Shown one piece after another: positions 35,701-58,251 of a DNA stretch of 64,000 nt (its first letter is position 1; each line of letters starts with the position of its first letter). Under the pieces are notes generated by a model. It had not been told where the DNA came from. It saw only the letters and a list, made by a program, of their open reading frames with translations, and did not search any database. The DNA comes from Opisthocomus hoazin (lineage: Eukaryota > Chordata > Aves > Opisthocomiformes > Opisthocomidae), in NCBI RefSeq assembly GCF_030867145.1, contig NC_134440.1, forward strand, positions 186,001-250,000, read 5' to 3'. The translations under genes and the position numbers were made by a program.

Positions 35701-38700
35701 GGGACAACTCGGCCGTCATCGCCTCGCCCCAGCACCTCCAGGCCGCCTTCGAGGACGGCTATGACAACTGCGATGCGGGCTGGCTGGCCGACCAGACCGT
35801 GCGGTAGGTGTGCGGCGCAGGCTGCCGGCCGGGCACCCCGCACCGTGGGTGGCCGTGGAGCTGAGCGCCCGCCGTGCCCCTCTGCGGCAGGTACCCCATC
35901 ACGCTCTCCCGGCCCGGGTGTTACGGAGACCGCAACAGCCTCCCTGGTGTGCGCAGCTATGGCCGGAGGGAGCCCGGTGAGGAGTACGATGTCTACTGCT
36001 ACGCCCGGGAGCTGCGAGGCAAGCGCTGGCACGGTGGCTGGGTGGGTGGCTGGGCGCCGGGGGACATCACGCCGGGGCGATGGCCGTGGCTGGGAGCACC
36101 GGCACCTCCACGCATCTCTCTCCCACCACAGCTTGGCTGCAGGGATGGGTGCCGGTGCCATGCCAGTGCTCGGTGCTGCCCTCGCTACCAGCGACGAGCA
36201 GTGCAGCGTGGCCGTAGCACCGAGTCTTGGAGATTTCCAAGAAGCCGTCGGGACCGTCACGGCTCCCCGTCCTCTCGTCCCCAGCGGGCTCTGCTCTCTT
36301 GCAGGGACGGTGTTTTACGCCACGGCGCCGGGGCGGTTCACCTGGCTGGGGGCCCGGAGGCACTGCCGGAGCCGGGGGGCTTCGCTGGCCACCACGGGGC
36401 AGCTCTACCTGGCATGGCGCGAGGGCCTGGACCAGTGCGACCCGGGCTGGCTGGCTGATGGCAGCGTCCGCTACCCCATCAGGCTCCCCCGCAGGAAGTG
36501 CGGTGGCGAGGCCTCGGGCGTCAGGACCCTCTACCAGTTCCCCAACCGCACTGGCTTCCCCACTGCCGCCTCCAAATTCGACGCCTACTGCTATAAAGGT
36601 AAGGGGGGACCGGCCGCGATGCTGGCACCGCGTTCACCCCCCACCCCGGGCCACCCACCAGCCCTGGCCCTTCTTCCCTTGGGAATCGGTGGGCATGGCT
36701 GGGAAAATTGCTGCAGATGAATATTTAATTGGGGAATTAACGAGACAAATGAGGAGAGCTGCGCTGGGAGGGAGCCCGGCTCCGTGCATCACCTTGGCGT
36801 GGTGCAAGGCTGGGGGATGCGGTGCCTGGTACTGAGCCCCGAGGGGGGAGGACGCGTGTCCCCACTCGTGCCCTGGATTCCTGTCCCGTCCCTCGGTCCT
36901 CGGCCCCTCTGCCGGCACGGCTGACGCTTGGGGTCTCACCGCAGCCCATACGGCCGCCGGGCAGAGGGAGCCGGAGGAGCCAGTGCCACCCGCACCCAAC
37001 CCGCCGGGCAGCGACAACGTGCTGGTGGAGCACGGCGAGGACTCGGGCGCGTCGGGGGACACCCGGGACACCCCACGCAACAGCTACGGCCCCCTGCCGC
37101 AGCCGGGGCCGGGCGAGGACGAGCAGTTGCGGCCGGCGAGCGGCAGCCCGGTGGCACAGCGCGGTGACCTCCCCGGGGCTGCACCACCACCGGCACCGAC
37201 GGCTGGTGGCCTGGGCGGTGGCACATCTCTGCCTTCCACCACGGCCTCCTCGCCAGCGTGGCCCCACGAGGATGAAGCTCTCAACGCGGTGGACCAGGCG
37301 CCGGTGAACTCTTGGCAGGATCCAGCCGGCACCAGCCCAGCACCGCCGGTGCGAGAAGCCCCCAGCCCCGAGGAGCCCCCAGTCGCCCTCCTGCCGCAGT
37401 CCCAAAGCCCATCGCAGGAGCACGTCACCGGCTCCCTGCCAGCACCACCTGGGCTGGGGATGGTCCCCAGCATGGCAGCAGAGCCCCCCAGCACCCCACC
37501 GACCAGCTCCCGCGCCCCGAGGCGGAGCAGCTACGCCGGGCTGAATGGGCGCTACTTCCAGCTGCAAAGCCAGGTCCCCGCGGCGGCGGCTGGGGACCCC
37601 GCGGCGGCAGCTGGGGACCCCGTGGAGGCAGCTGGGGACCCCGCGGCCGCGGCTGGGGACCCCGCGGTGGCAGCTGGAGACCCCGCGGCGGCAGCTGGGG
37701 ACCCCATGGAGGCAGCTGGGGACCCCGTGGAGGCAGCTGGGGACCCCACAGTGGCTGGGGACGCCACAGCGGTGGCTGGGGACCCCACGGTGGCCAGGGA
37801 CCCAGTGGGGACAGTCACCCAGCCCTCCATCCTGGCCCTGGAGGCGAAGGGAGCTGCAGCCAACGCGGTGGAGACGTGGAGCATCCCCCATGCTGGCACC
37901 TACTCACCCTCCAACGCGGTGGAGGAGGAGATCGGCCCCGGTGAGTGATGCCCGAAAGCGGCTGGGGGGGGCCCTGGCGGGGGCTGCGGGGGCTCAGGGA
38001 GCCCATGGCTGTGCTGTCTCTTGCAGAGCTGATGGCACCGGCCACCGCCCCGGTGTCCCCCTCGCCACAGGCGCCTGCCTGGAGGGATTTACCATGGTGG
38101 AGTCCCCGCATGGCCTCCCGCAATCCCGGGGGGCCCACACGGACACCCCCGCTGCCATCCCCCTCCCTGCCTGCCTCCATGGCTGCCCACGATACTCTCG
38201 GCCACCGGGACATCGCCACGGCTGGGGCTCAGCCCCGCATCCCCAGCGCCCGCGGGGACTCTCCCCGGTCAGCCACGGATGCCACCGAGGACTTCTCCGG
38301 GGACCCCCCCTCCCAGGAGGACGGCGGCTCGGTCCCCCCACGGCCCCCGCTGCCCCCAGCCCCACTGGTGGCCGAGGGTCCCGAGACGGCCCTGCAGCCC
38401 CGCAGTGACGGCGGCGATGGCAGCGGGGCCCCGGGTGAGGGCTCGCTGGAGAGGCAGAGGAAAGCGGTGGCCTTCTTCCACCCAGCTGGCCCCTCCGTGG
38501 GGCACCCCACCACCCCCGGCCCCACCGAGGGAGCTGCTCCCCGGCCCCAGGAGGGGCTGAGCCCCACGGCTCCCCATGGGCTGGCCGAGCCCAGCCACGG
38601 GCAGCCGGCCGGGTATGGGGATGCCGGGAAGGGTTCAGTGGAGCCGAGCGGCGAAGCAGCCGTGTCCCTCCCGGTGTGGGACATCCCCTCGCCTTCGCCT

Positions 38701-41700
38701 CCGGCCGTGGCCGGCGAGGTGACCCCGGGGGCTGGCACCGAGCGGCTGGTGGAGGTGGATGCCCTGGAGCCAGCGGCCAAGGAGGGGTCCACGGGCTTTG
38801 CCCCTGCAGCCCCACAGCCCACCCACTGCGCTGCACCGGAGCTGGAGGGAGCGGAGCATCTCCTCCTGCCCCCCCCTGCCCCTCGGCAGCCCCCCGCCAG
38901 CCCCGGCCCCCCGAGCATCCCCAGCCGTGAGGAAGCACCAACGGCCCCTGGCGAGGAAGAGGCCTCTGGGGAGGCGAAGAGGGAAGAGCCCCGCAGCCCC
39001 TGGCCATCCCCCAGTGCCCCCCACCCATGGGTGCCGGAGGCGTCCGAGTCCCCGAGTGCGGGGCCGCTCTTCGAGCCCTCCACTGCAGCTTTGCTGGGGG
39101 GGCTGGGGGGGTCCCCTCTGCTGGATGCCGACAGTGGGAGCGGCGAGGAGCCGGGGCTGGAGGAGCGGGAGCTGCTGGCATGGACAGGTGCCGACAATGC
39201 CAGCCGGCACGGTGAGCGCGGGGCTGCGGGGTCCTGGGGGCACCCGGGGCTGGTGGGCACGGGGAGCAACGGGCTGGGTGGCAGGAGGACCTCGGGGTTG
39301 GTTTTAAAGCAGAGGTTTGGAAGGGGTCTCTCCTTTTATCAAACTGATTTACTCCCTGGGGAGTTTCTGGCAGCCGTGATGGGCTGGGAGCTGATCCTGG
39401 GTTTCTCAAATGAACGTGAACGGGGAAGGCGTCCTCCTGAATATTTAATATTTGCTGTTGCTAATAATAATAGCTGGAGAGGCGGCTGCTGGCGGGGGAC
39501 GCGCGGCACGAGCTGCCCGGCCGCGGCTGGCACAAAGGCAACAAATATATTTAAAGAATTGAGCTACAGCCAGGCGGGAGAGGCACCGCGGTTAACGGGC
39601 GGCAGCGCCGCCACAGGTCCAGGCCCGGGTCACGGTGGGGAAGGGGGTGGGTGCCGCGGTGTCCCCCCCCCGAACCCCATCTCAGGGGTCCCGCTCCCAC
39701 CCTGCAGCTGCGTCCGACCCCTGCCAGAACAACCCCTGCCTGCACGGCGGGACCTGCCGCGCCAACGGCACCGTCTGCAGCTGCAGCTGCGCCGCGGGCT
39801 TCACCGGGGAGAACTGCGAGATCGGTGAGCGGCCGGAGCACCGCGCCGGCGCAGGATCCGGCCCTGCCTCCCCACGGAGGGGAGCGGGGCGGCGGGTTCA
39901 AGTCCTGCTCCATCCTCGCCTCCCATCCTCCGTGACCCCGGTGCTGGCGGAGGGCACGGTGGGCTAGGTGGGCAGTGGCGAGGGGCTGTCATGTCCCGGC
40001 GTGGGCTGTCATGGCCCGACGTGTCCCCGCAGACATCGACGACTGCCTGTCCAGCCCCTGCCAGAACGGTGGCACCTGCATCGACGAGGTCAACTCCTTC
40101 GTCTGCCTCTGCCTACCCAGCTACGGCGGCAGCCGCTGCGAGAAAGGTGGGGAGCGCAGCCCCCCATATTCCCCCCCCCCCCGGGTGTGTAACTGTGGGG
40201 TGGGTGAGACCCCCGTGGGGACACTGCCCAGCCCCTGGCCCCTTGGGGATGAGCGTGGGGAGCTGGGACGCAGGATTCCTGTCCCCCTCCCCGCCATGGG
40301 GAGCTGCTCCCTGCATCCCTCCCCGGGGTGCTGGGGGGGCCGGTCCCGCTCGGCGTCCCCACCGTCCCCGTCTCCCTGCAGACACGGAGGGCTGCGACCA
40401 CAACTGGCACAAGTTCCAGGGTCACTGCTACCGGTACTTCGCCCGCCGGCGCTCGTGGGAGGACGCGGAGCGGGACTGCCGCCGCCGCGCCGGCCACCTC
40501 ACCAGCATCCACTCGCAGGAGGAGCACGGCTTCATCAACGGTGCGGGCTGGGGGGATAACGCCCCGTCCCACACCTCTCCAAGCATCGGCACCCCTGGGT
40601 GCTCTGCGCCTTCACCGTTGCCAGCCATGGGTGCCTCCCTCCACAGGCTTTGGGCACGAGAACACCTGGATCGGGCTCAATGACAGGATCGTGGAGCAGG
40701 ACTTCCAGTGGACCGACAACACCGGCTTGGTGAGGCCCACGGAGGTGTAAGGTGGGGGGCTCGGGGTGCCCGGGGAGCGCGGGGGCTCTCGCCCATTCTC
40801 GTGTCCTACCAGCAATACGAGAACTGGCGGGAGAACCAACCCGACAACTTCTTTGCGGGCGGCGAGGACTGCGTGGTGCTGGTGTCCCACGAGATTGGCA
40901 AGTGGAACGACGTGCCGTGCAACTACAACCTGCCCTACATCTGCAAGAAGGGCACAGGTACCGCCTGCCCCCGGCGTCCCCATCCCGCAGCTCCCCAGCA
41001 TCCCCATCTCACAGCTCCCCAGCATCCCCATCCCGCAGCTCCCCAGCATCCCTATCCCCGTCTCGCAGCTCCCCGGCATCGCCATCCCACAGCTCCCCAG
41101 CATCCCCGTCGCCGTCCTGCAGCTCCCAGCATCCCTGTCCCCATCCCACAGCCCCCAGTGTCTCCATCCCCATCCCGCAGCTCCCCGGCATTCCCCGGCG
41201 TCCCCATCCCGCAGCTCCCCGGCATCCCCATCCCGCAGCCCCCAGTGTCTCCATCCCCATCCCGCAGCTCCCCAGCATCCCCATCCCGATCCTGCAGACC
41301 CCAGGCACCTCCTCATCCGCAGAAAACCTCTCCCAGCCCCTCATCCAGGAAAACTTCAGCACTTCCCCTTAATCTCCATTTTTCCTTTTTTTTTTTTTTT
41401 TCCCCACAGTCAAGTCTTCCCTCTCCACTTTAATTTGTTTAATTTGCCACCATTAAAACTATTAAGTTCTCATTCCTTATCTTGAAAGTTATATTAACCT
41501 CCAGCTGCTCGTTGCGAGCCGCCCTCTCCAGCCAGCCGCGCATTTACGATGCGCTCGCCCTGATAAGGCCATTAATTAACGAAGTAAATTCTGGGCAACA
41601 CCTCGCTGCCAGCCTGATGGAGGAGCCCCTTGTAAAGCCATCCGCCGCTGCTCTGCCTGGCGCAGAGAGCTGGTGGCATTGTCAGGGTGTCCCCTCCCGC

Positions 41701-42196
41701 TGCTGGGGGCTGACGGGGGTCTGTGCCCCCCCCCCCCCCCCCCAGTGCTCTGCGGGCCCCCGCCGGAGGTGGCAAATGCCTTCACGGTGGGGAAGAAGAA
41801 GGAGAAGTACAGCATCCACTCCAGCGTGCGCTACCAGTGCGAGGAGGGCTTCACCCAGCACCACGTGCCCACCATCAAGTGCCACAGCACCGGCAAGTGG
41901 GACCGGCCCAAAATCCTCTGCACAAAACGTTAGTGGGGACACGGGGGTCCCTGGGGTGGGGTCGAGGGGGTGTCAAGGCACCGGTTCCCTCCCGGGGGCC
42001 GCGGTCCCTGACCCCCCCCCCGGGTCCCCTCCCTTGCCCCCCGTTAGCCAGGCGGTCGCACCGAGCGCGGCGTCACCACCGTCACCGTCACAGCCACCCC
42101 CACCACCAGCACCACCACCACAAACCCCACAAGGAGCGGCGAAAACACCGCAAGCACCTCCGGCTGGACTGGATGGAGGAAGGCCACTACTTCTAG
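32702..42196 (+). CDS. NCAN: Neurocan core protein (brain lectican proteoglycan)
   Basis: Fourteen coding exons: 32702-32774 (signal peptide), 33814-34216 (Ig), 35629-35803 and 35891-36018 (link 1), 36305-36598 (link 2), 36945-37940 and 38027-39211 (mucin-like, glycosaminoglycan region), 39708-39824 (EGF), 40033-40146 (calcium-binding EGF, Asp-Ile-Asp-Asp-Cys), 40382-40540, 40647-40729 and 40813-40957 (C-type lectin with [12 protein letters not shown] and [14 protein letters not shown]), 41746-41928 (sushi) and 42048-42196 (His/Arg-rich tail, about 1400 residues in all; human about 1321). Neurocan is a secreted chondroitin-sulfate proteoglycan that binds hyaluronan through the link modules and tenascins through the lectin domain. 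Ser-Gly sites such as Asp-Ser-Gly-Ser-Gly-Glu-Glu fit chain attachment. All phases agree except in the Ig exon, which is out of phase by one base near 34091-34097. The intron after 36018 begins with GC. Exon 7 holds a 7-residue tandem repeat. Confidence 0.96.
32838..32915. repeat. AT-rich simple repeat in first NCAN intron
   Basis: An (AATA)/(TAA)-like stretch with repeated AATAAATA and AATAATATAAA motifs stands in GC-rich surroundings. It looks like a decayed microsatellite. Confidence 0.6.
34305..35612 (+). repeat. Large Cys-codon-rich minisatellite in NCAN intron, split by a CR1 piece
   Basis: About 1.2 kb of units of 9-15 bp such as TGCACCCCATGCAAGCTG and CTGTGCACCCCATG fill the intron between the Ig exon and the first link exon. 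It stops about 20 bp before the acceptor at 35627-35628. All frames stay open over long distances; the frames read Cys-Thr-Pro-Cys or His-Pro-Met-His repeats. Confidence 0.92.
35126..35229 (-). repeat. Short CR1 LINE tail inserted in the NCAN minisatellite
   Basis: The minus-strand CR1 3' end (repeated AGAATCACAGAATCACAG on the plus strand, then GGTTGGAAGGGACCTCTGTG) is only about 100 bp long. The same minisatellite continues on both sides. Confidence 0.92.
37572..37810 (+). repeat. NCAN: Coding 21-bp tandem repeat in NCAN exon
   Basis: About eleven in-frame copies of a 21-bp unit encode Ala-Ala-Ala-Ala-Gly-Asp-Pro with variants (Val-Glu-Ala, Met-Glu-Ala, Thr-Val). The repeat lies in the central mucin-like region, where length is poorly constrained. 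Confidence 0.92.
40981..41300 (+). repeat. 24-bp minisatellite in an NCAN intron
   Basis: About 12 units of CAGCTCCCCAGCATCCCCATCCCG type occur (starts 40988, 41012, 41036). It lies just after the last lectin exon and before the sushi exon. Confidence 0.88.
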
Positions 42197-42883
42197 AGCC
42201 AGCACAAGGGTCCCCGACGGGATGTGGTGACGTTGCCCACCCCCCTCCCACCCCCCCCTCTTTTATAACCCCCCCCCCTCTTTGGCTTTAGCTCCTAGGA
42301 TGCCCGGCCCCGTAGGGAATAGGACCCGGAGGGGGCGGCTGTGTGTGCGTCCCCAGCCCTCCCTGCATGCCCCACGCTCAGCCCCCCCACCCGGGGTCGA
42401 GCCCCCAGCCCCGCACGGGAACCCCCCCATCCCTGCGTGGGGGCTGTTCCCCGGCTGGGCTCTGGCCCCCTCCCCAAAGAGGGGGGGTTAATCCGCCATC
42501 CCCCCCATCTCCCACCTCGGCCGTCGTGTCTCGCTGGCTCAGGGTGCCTCCGGATTTTTAGCAGCCCCCCCCCCCCCCATCCTCCCACCCCAGCACCCCA
42601 GTCCTGCCCGGGGGGGGTCCCAGCGGCCGGCACAGGGGGGACACACACGATGCTGCCGGGGTTACGTCCCACTCCGCCGCCTGGTTTGGGGTTGGTTTCT
42701 CTATTTTTCTGTCCCCTTTCCGTTCTCGTCGGGTCCCCGTTGGAGCTGGCGTGTGTGTGTGTGTGTACGGCGCTTTCTGATCTCCGCTGTTTGCGACGTG
42801 ACTGCTGTGTCCCGAGCCCCCCCCCCGGCCCCGACCCCCCCGTGCCATTTCTGACTCTGCCTTTCTGTACTGCTGGACATTTT

Positions 42884-42889
42884 AATAAA
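42884..42889 (+). other. NCAN: NCAN polyadenylation signal
   Basis: A canonical AATAAA lies about 690 bp after the stop at 42196, in a short AT-rich patch. It is the only good candidate before the convergent HAPLN4 3' end. Confidence 0.75.
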
Positions 42890-42909
42890 TTTTTTTAACA
42901 GTTGAGCGG

Positions 42910-43675
42910 CCCCGACCCTACGCTTTCCTGTGGGTGGGGGGGCGCAGGGACCCCCGGGATGGGCCCCCTTGGCCGGGGGCTGCCTCGCCATCTGCCTCCT
43001 TTCGCCGCCACGCCATCACGTTTAGGCAAAGTTCATCCTTCTCCCAGGCTCGTTGTGCCAGCCCTGCCCGGCCCCGGTATGGTGCAGAGGTGCCGATGAA
43101 TTTGTCAGGGTGCTGCCTGCATTAGCCACGGGTGCAGGAGCTGCGACCTCCACCCTGGCTGCCCCCCATCAGCCGGCACCCATGCTCCCCACTTTTCCCT
43201 CTCGGGGTGGTGGCAGCCGTGGGTGTCAGCTCCCAGCAGCTCTTTTTTGTCATCGGCGCTGGAAGTCAGCGCAGGGATGGAGGGACCGTGCTCAGCTGCG
43301 CTCAGAAGCCCCCGAGCCCCCTCTGACCCCCCCCAGGGTCCTCACCCGGACCCTGCCATCCCCGTGATGGCTCCTGGTTGCTGCCAGCATCACGACGGCC
43401 CGAGGCGGCTCTGCTGATGCTGCTCCCTTGGATCTGGTCCCGGTAAATCCAAGGGGATGCTGCTGGGTGCTGCAGCTGGGGTCCTCCCAACGTGCCCAGC
43501 TCCAGCTGCGAGGGAGGGCACAGCGGGGACCCCAGGGCTGCGAGCAGGGGGTGAAGGGAAGAGCTGGGGGGGGGGTCAGCCCAGGGTCCCCTTGCACCCG
43601 AGATGCCCCTCGAGGGTGGCACCAGCGAAGGAGACACGAGAGCCCCCGGCTCAGCTCTCAAAAGCGGTCGAAGCT
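42910..43675. other. Spacer between convergent NCAN and HAPLN4 3' ends
   Basis: About 0.8 kb between the two polyadenylation signals. I see no exon, repeat array or CR1 copy here. Confidence 0.45.
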
Positions 43676-43681
43676 TTTATT
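43676..43681 (-). other. HAPLN4: HAPLN4 polyadenylation signal
   Basis: AATAAA on the minus strand (plus-strand TTTATT) lies about 790 bp after the stop at 44472. Confidence 0.7.
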
Positions 43682-44471
43682 TCATCTACGCCCAGCTCCT
43701 GCGCGCCAGGGCTGCGCCAAGCCGGGTGCCGGTGCTCGGCCGGCAGGCGCAGGGACGGCACCGGCCGCTGCTGCACGAAGCCAAGCGCGAAGGAGCTGCC
43801 CCAGCTCCGGGCTCGCCGCCGGCGGCATTCGGCTCGCCCAGCAGCCCCGCAGGGTGGCCAGCGGCGAGGGGGGTCTGGGGGGGCTGCGTGTACCCCACCA
43901 TGGCTGCCCACATTGCATGAAGCCAAGCCCAGCGCCTCTGGTCCTTGCCCAGTGCCAACGTGGGATTTTGGGGATGGGGGGGTGGCAGGGCAGAGCCCTG
44001 CCCGTCCCACGATGCTGGCTGCCCGCAGCATCTCCCGGGGGGGGTTCAGTGCTGCGTGGCCCCAGGGACACCACAGAGCTGGGGACCCCAGGCATGAGGA
44101 TGAGGATATTGGGGGGCTCAAGCCTGTGTTTGCTCCGGACGGGCCTTTAGCACATGCAATAACGCTGATCGAGAAGCAAGAACTGCAATGAGCTAGGGAG
44201 CCGGCCCCGGATCTGAGTGTGGGCTCCTGACGCCGCTCCCCTCCCGCTGCCTCAGTTTCCCCAAGCGTCACCAGGCTTCATCTGCAGCCTGTGGCGCAGC
44301 AGCCGCAGCGGCATCGCGTGGGCCCCTCTCCCAGTCCAACACAGGGGCTGCCCGCAGCTCCCCGCGCAGCCCCGTCCCAGGAGGCAGCGATGCCGGGGAG
44401 CCCAGCGCATTGCAGCAGGGTGGGGGGGGTCCCCAACTTAAATCTGGGGATCCTCCCGGTGAGGCTGAATC

Positions 44472-47655
<3,184 letters not shown>

Positions 47656-48124
47656 TCAACCTCCAAGCAGATGGGAGGCGATCGGCAGCGCTGGATCCCT
47701 CATCACCCCCCTCCCACCAAGCATCCGCCGGCCGTGGGGACCCCCGAGCCCCCAGCCTGCGCTGAACTCGGCTTCACCGGCTCAGTTACGGCCGGGATGA
47801 ATATTTGATGGCAGCCGCGCTGGGCCGGATGGCGGCAGTTATTTATGGCACATCTGGACACCCAACTGCTGGCGAGGGAGGGGGCTGCAGCTGCCGGAGC
47901 CCCCCGGAGCCCCCCGCCACCTGCTCCCCCTCCCACAGCTGGGGGGAAACGTGTATCAGGACCCCCAGCACCCCGGGGGGCTGTGCTCCCCCCAGCCCCA
48001 AGTCCTCAGAGGTGCCCCCGATCCCAGCCCAGGCAGCCTGGGTGTGTGCCCCCCCCCCCCCCCCCCCCCCCAGTGGGAATGAGCCCCGCCGTGGGGCTGG
48101 GGAAGGGGAGCCAGGGCTTGGCTG

Positions 48125-48310
48125 TGGGGCAGGGGGAGCGGGGCAGCCCCCACTCCGGGGGTCCCAGTGCCCGGTCGGGGGCAGGGGGAGCGGGGCAGCC
48201 CCCAACCCGGGGGTCCCGGTGCCCGGTCGGGGGCAGGGGGAGCGGGGCAGCCCCCACCCGGGGGTCTCGGTGCCCGGTGGGGACCAGGGGGAGCGGGGCA
48301 GTCCCCAGCC
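48125..48310. repeat. About 52-bp G-rich tandem repeat upstream of HAPLN4
   Basis: Roughly 3.5 units share GGCAGGGGGAGCGGGGCAGC and GGTGCCCGGTCGGG. The G runs could form quadruplexes. The array sits 0.3 kb from the likely HAPLN4 first exon. Confidence 0.85.
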
Positions 48311-48589
48311 CCCCGCCCGCCGGCGGCCCCGCTGCCGGTGCGGTGTTGCAGTGCGGGACACTGCGGCGGCAGCCCCGGGGCTGCGGGACTCCGGTGCCCG
48401 GGAGCGGGAGCGCAGCGCGGGGTAGGGGGGGCACCGGAGGATACCGGCCGGGCCGCGCCCCCCCCCGTTCCTCCCCCCTACCCTTCCCCCCCCCCCCCCC
48501 CCGCCGGGAGCAGCCCTCGCCCGAGCTGCCGGTACCGAGGGTCCCGTCCCGGCTCCCCGCACCGCAGCGAGCGGAGCCGCCGCAGCGTC

Positions 48590-48760
48590 CCGCACTCACC
48601 GTGTCTCGGCGGGAGGGGCCCAGCCGCAGGACCCCCCTGGTGCCGCCGGTGCCGCCGGTGCTGCCGGTGCTGCCGGTGCGGCTCCGCGCAGGGGGCGGCA
48701 CCGGGAGCTCGGCCCGGCCCTGCCCCGGCTCCCGGCGCTGCGCAGGGCCGAAGGCTCGCC
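48590..48760 (-). promoter_or_regulatory. HAPLN4: Likely HAPLN4 first non-coding exon and CpG promoter
   Basis: On the minus strand, CCGAGACACG/GTGAGTGCGG gives a strong donor at 48600-48599 in a CpG-dense block. This would splice to the acceptor directly before the start codon at 47454. The exon's 5' end cannot be fixed. Confidence 0.45.
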
Positions 48761-48779
48761 AAGGTCACGGGCCCGCCCG

Positions 48780-49170
48780 ACCCCGGTACCGGGCACCCCC
48801 GGTACCCCCGATATCCCCGGCACCCCCGGTACCCCTGGTACTCCCGGTATCCCCGGCACCCCCGGCCCCCGGCACCCCCGGTACCTCCGGTATCCCTCGT
48901 ATCCCCGGCACCCCCGGTACTCCCCGTACTCCCCGTCCCCTCAGCTCCCGGCACCCCTGGCACCCCCAGCACCCCGGTACCCCAGTACCCCTGGTACTCC
49001 TGGTACCCCCGACAGCCCCTGTACCCCCGGCCTCCAGTACTCCCAGTAACCCCGGCCCCCGGTACCCCCGGCAACCCGGTACTCCGACACCCCCTGTACC
49101 CCCAGTACTCCCGGTACTCCCGGTACCCCCAGCACCCCCGGCCCCCGGTACCCCCGGTATCCCCGGTCCG
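48780..49170. repeat. GGTACCCCCGG-type minisatellite
   Basis: About 35 units of 9-12 bp, such as CACCCCCGGTACCCCCGGTA, form a C-rich array with many GGTACC (KpnI) sites. Confidence 0.88.
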
Positions 49171-49254
49171 AGCTGCGGGCGGGAAACCCGCGGGGTAGAG
49201 GAGGAGTTTTGCAGGGTAAATCCCCCCCCGGCCCCCACAAGGGCAGCCCCGAGC

Positions 49255-49470
49255 CACTGCCGGCATCCCCACCCGTGTGCACCCCCCCCACCCGTGTGCA
49301 CCCCCACCCGTGTGCACACCCCCCCTCGTATGCACCCACCCACCCGTATGCACCCACCCACCCATGTGCTCCCCCCCCCCCCACACGCCCGCACACCCCT
49401 GCCCACCCGTGGGCACCGCGGCCTCACGCAGGGGGTCCCCGCCCCCCCCCCCCCCCGCCCGAGGCTGAGC
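49255..49470. repeat. Imperfect CACCCGTGTGCACCCCC repeat and C runs
   Basis: About eight units of 12-18 bp built on CACCCGTRTGCACCC are followed by C homopolymers. Confidence 0.75.
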
Positions 49471-49677
49471 TGCAGCCAGAGCAGCGCAGGCAGTGGGAGA
49501 CCCCCGCAGCCCCCCACACCCCACGGGCCGGGGTCTGGCAGCTCCTCCCAGCCCCCGGCAGAGCGTGGGACCCAGTGGAGGTCGTGGGGGGCCGGTGCGG
49601 AGCCCTGGAGGCTGGCACGGGGGTGACATCCCCGGCTGGAGCACGGGGGCGGGGGTCCGAAGCCATACCCTCACTCC

Positions 49678-49683
49678 TTTATT
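49678..49683 (-). other. TM6SF2: TM6SF2 polyadenylation signal
   Basis: Minus-strand AATAAA lies about 330 bp after the stop at 50013. Confidence 0.75.
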
Positions 49684-50012
49684 TTGTAAACAGTGTTTCC
49701 CTGGCACAGTCACCACTCCCACATCCCTCCAGCGTGGCCAGGAGCACCAGGGTGGGACAGGGCCCCCACGGCCCCTGGTGACCTGCCAGGAGGGGAGCCC
49801 GGCTCCCACAGCCCCCCACCAGCGAGACCCCCCGAGCCTGGGCTGCGGTAGCAGCGATGTCCCTGCGGAGCACCCCGGGGTCCCCCCAGCATCAGGGGAC
49901 ACGGAGAAGGAACAGAAGCATCCTTGGGGACACCTCTGCCAGCCAGGTCCCACCTCGAGCTGCTTGGGGAGCGGTGGGCCGGGCAGGAGCCCCCCGGGCC
50001 GGGCAGGACGGG

Positions 50013-58251
<8,239 letters not shown>

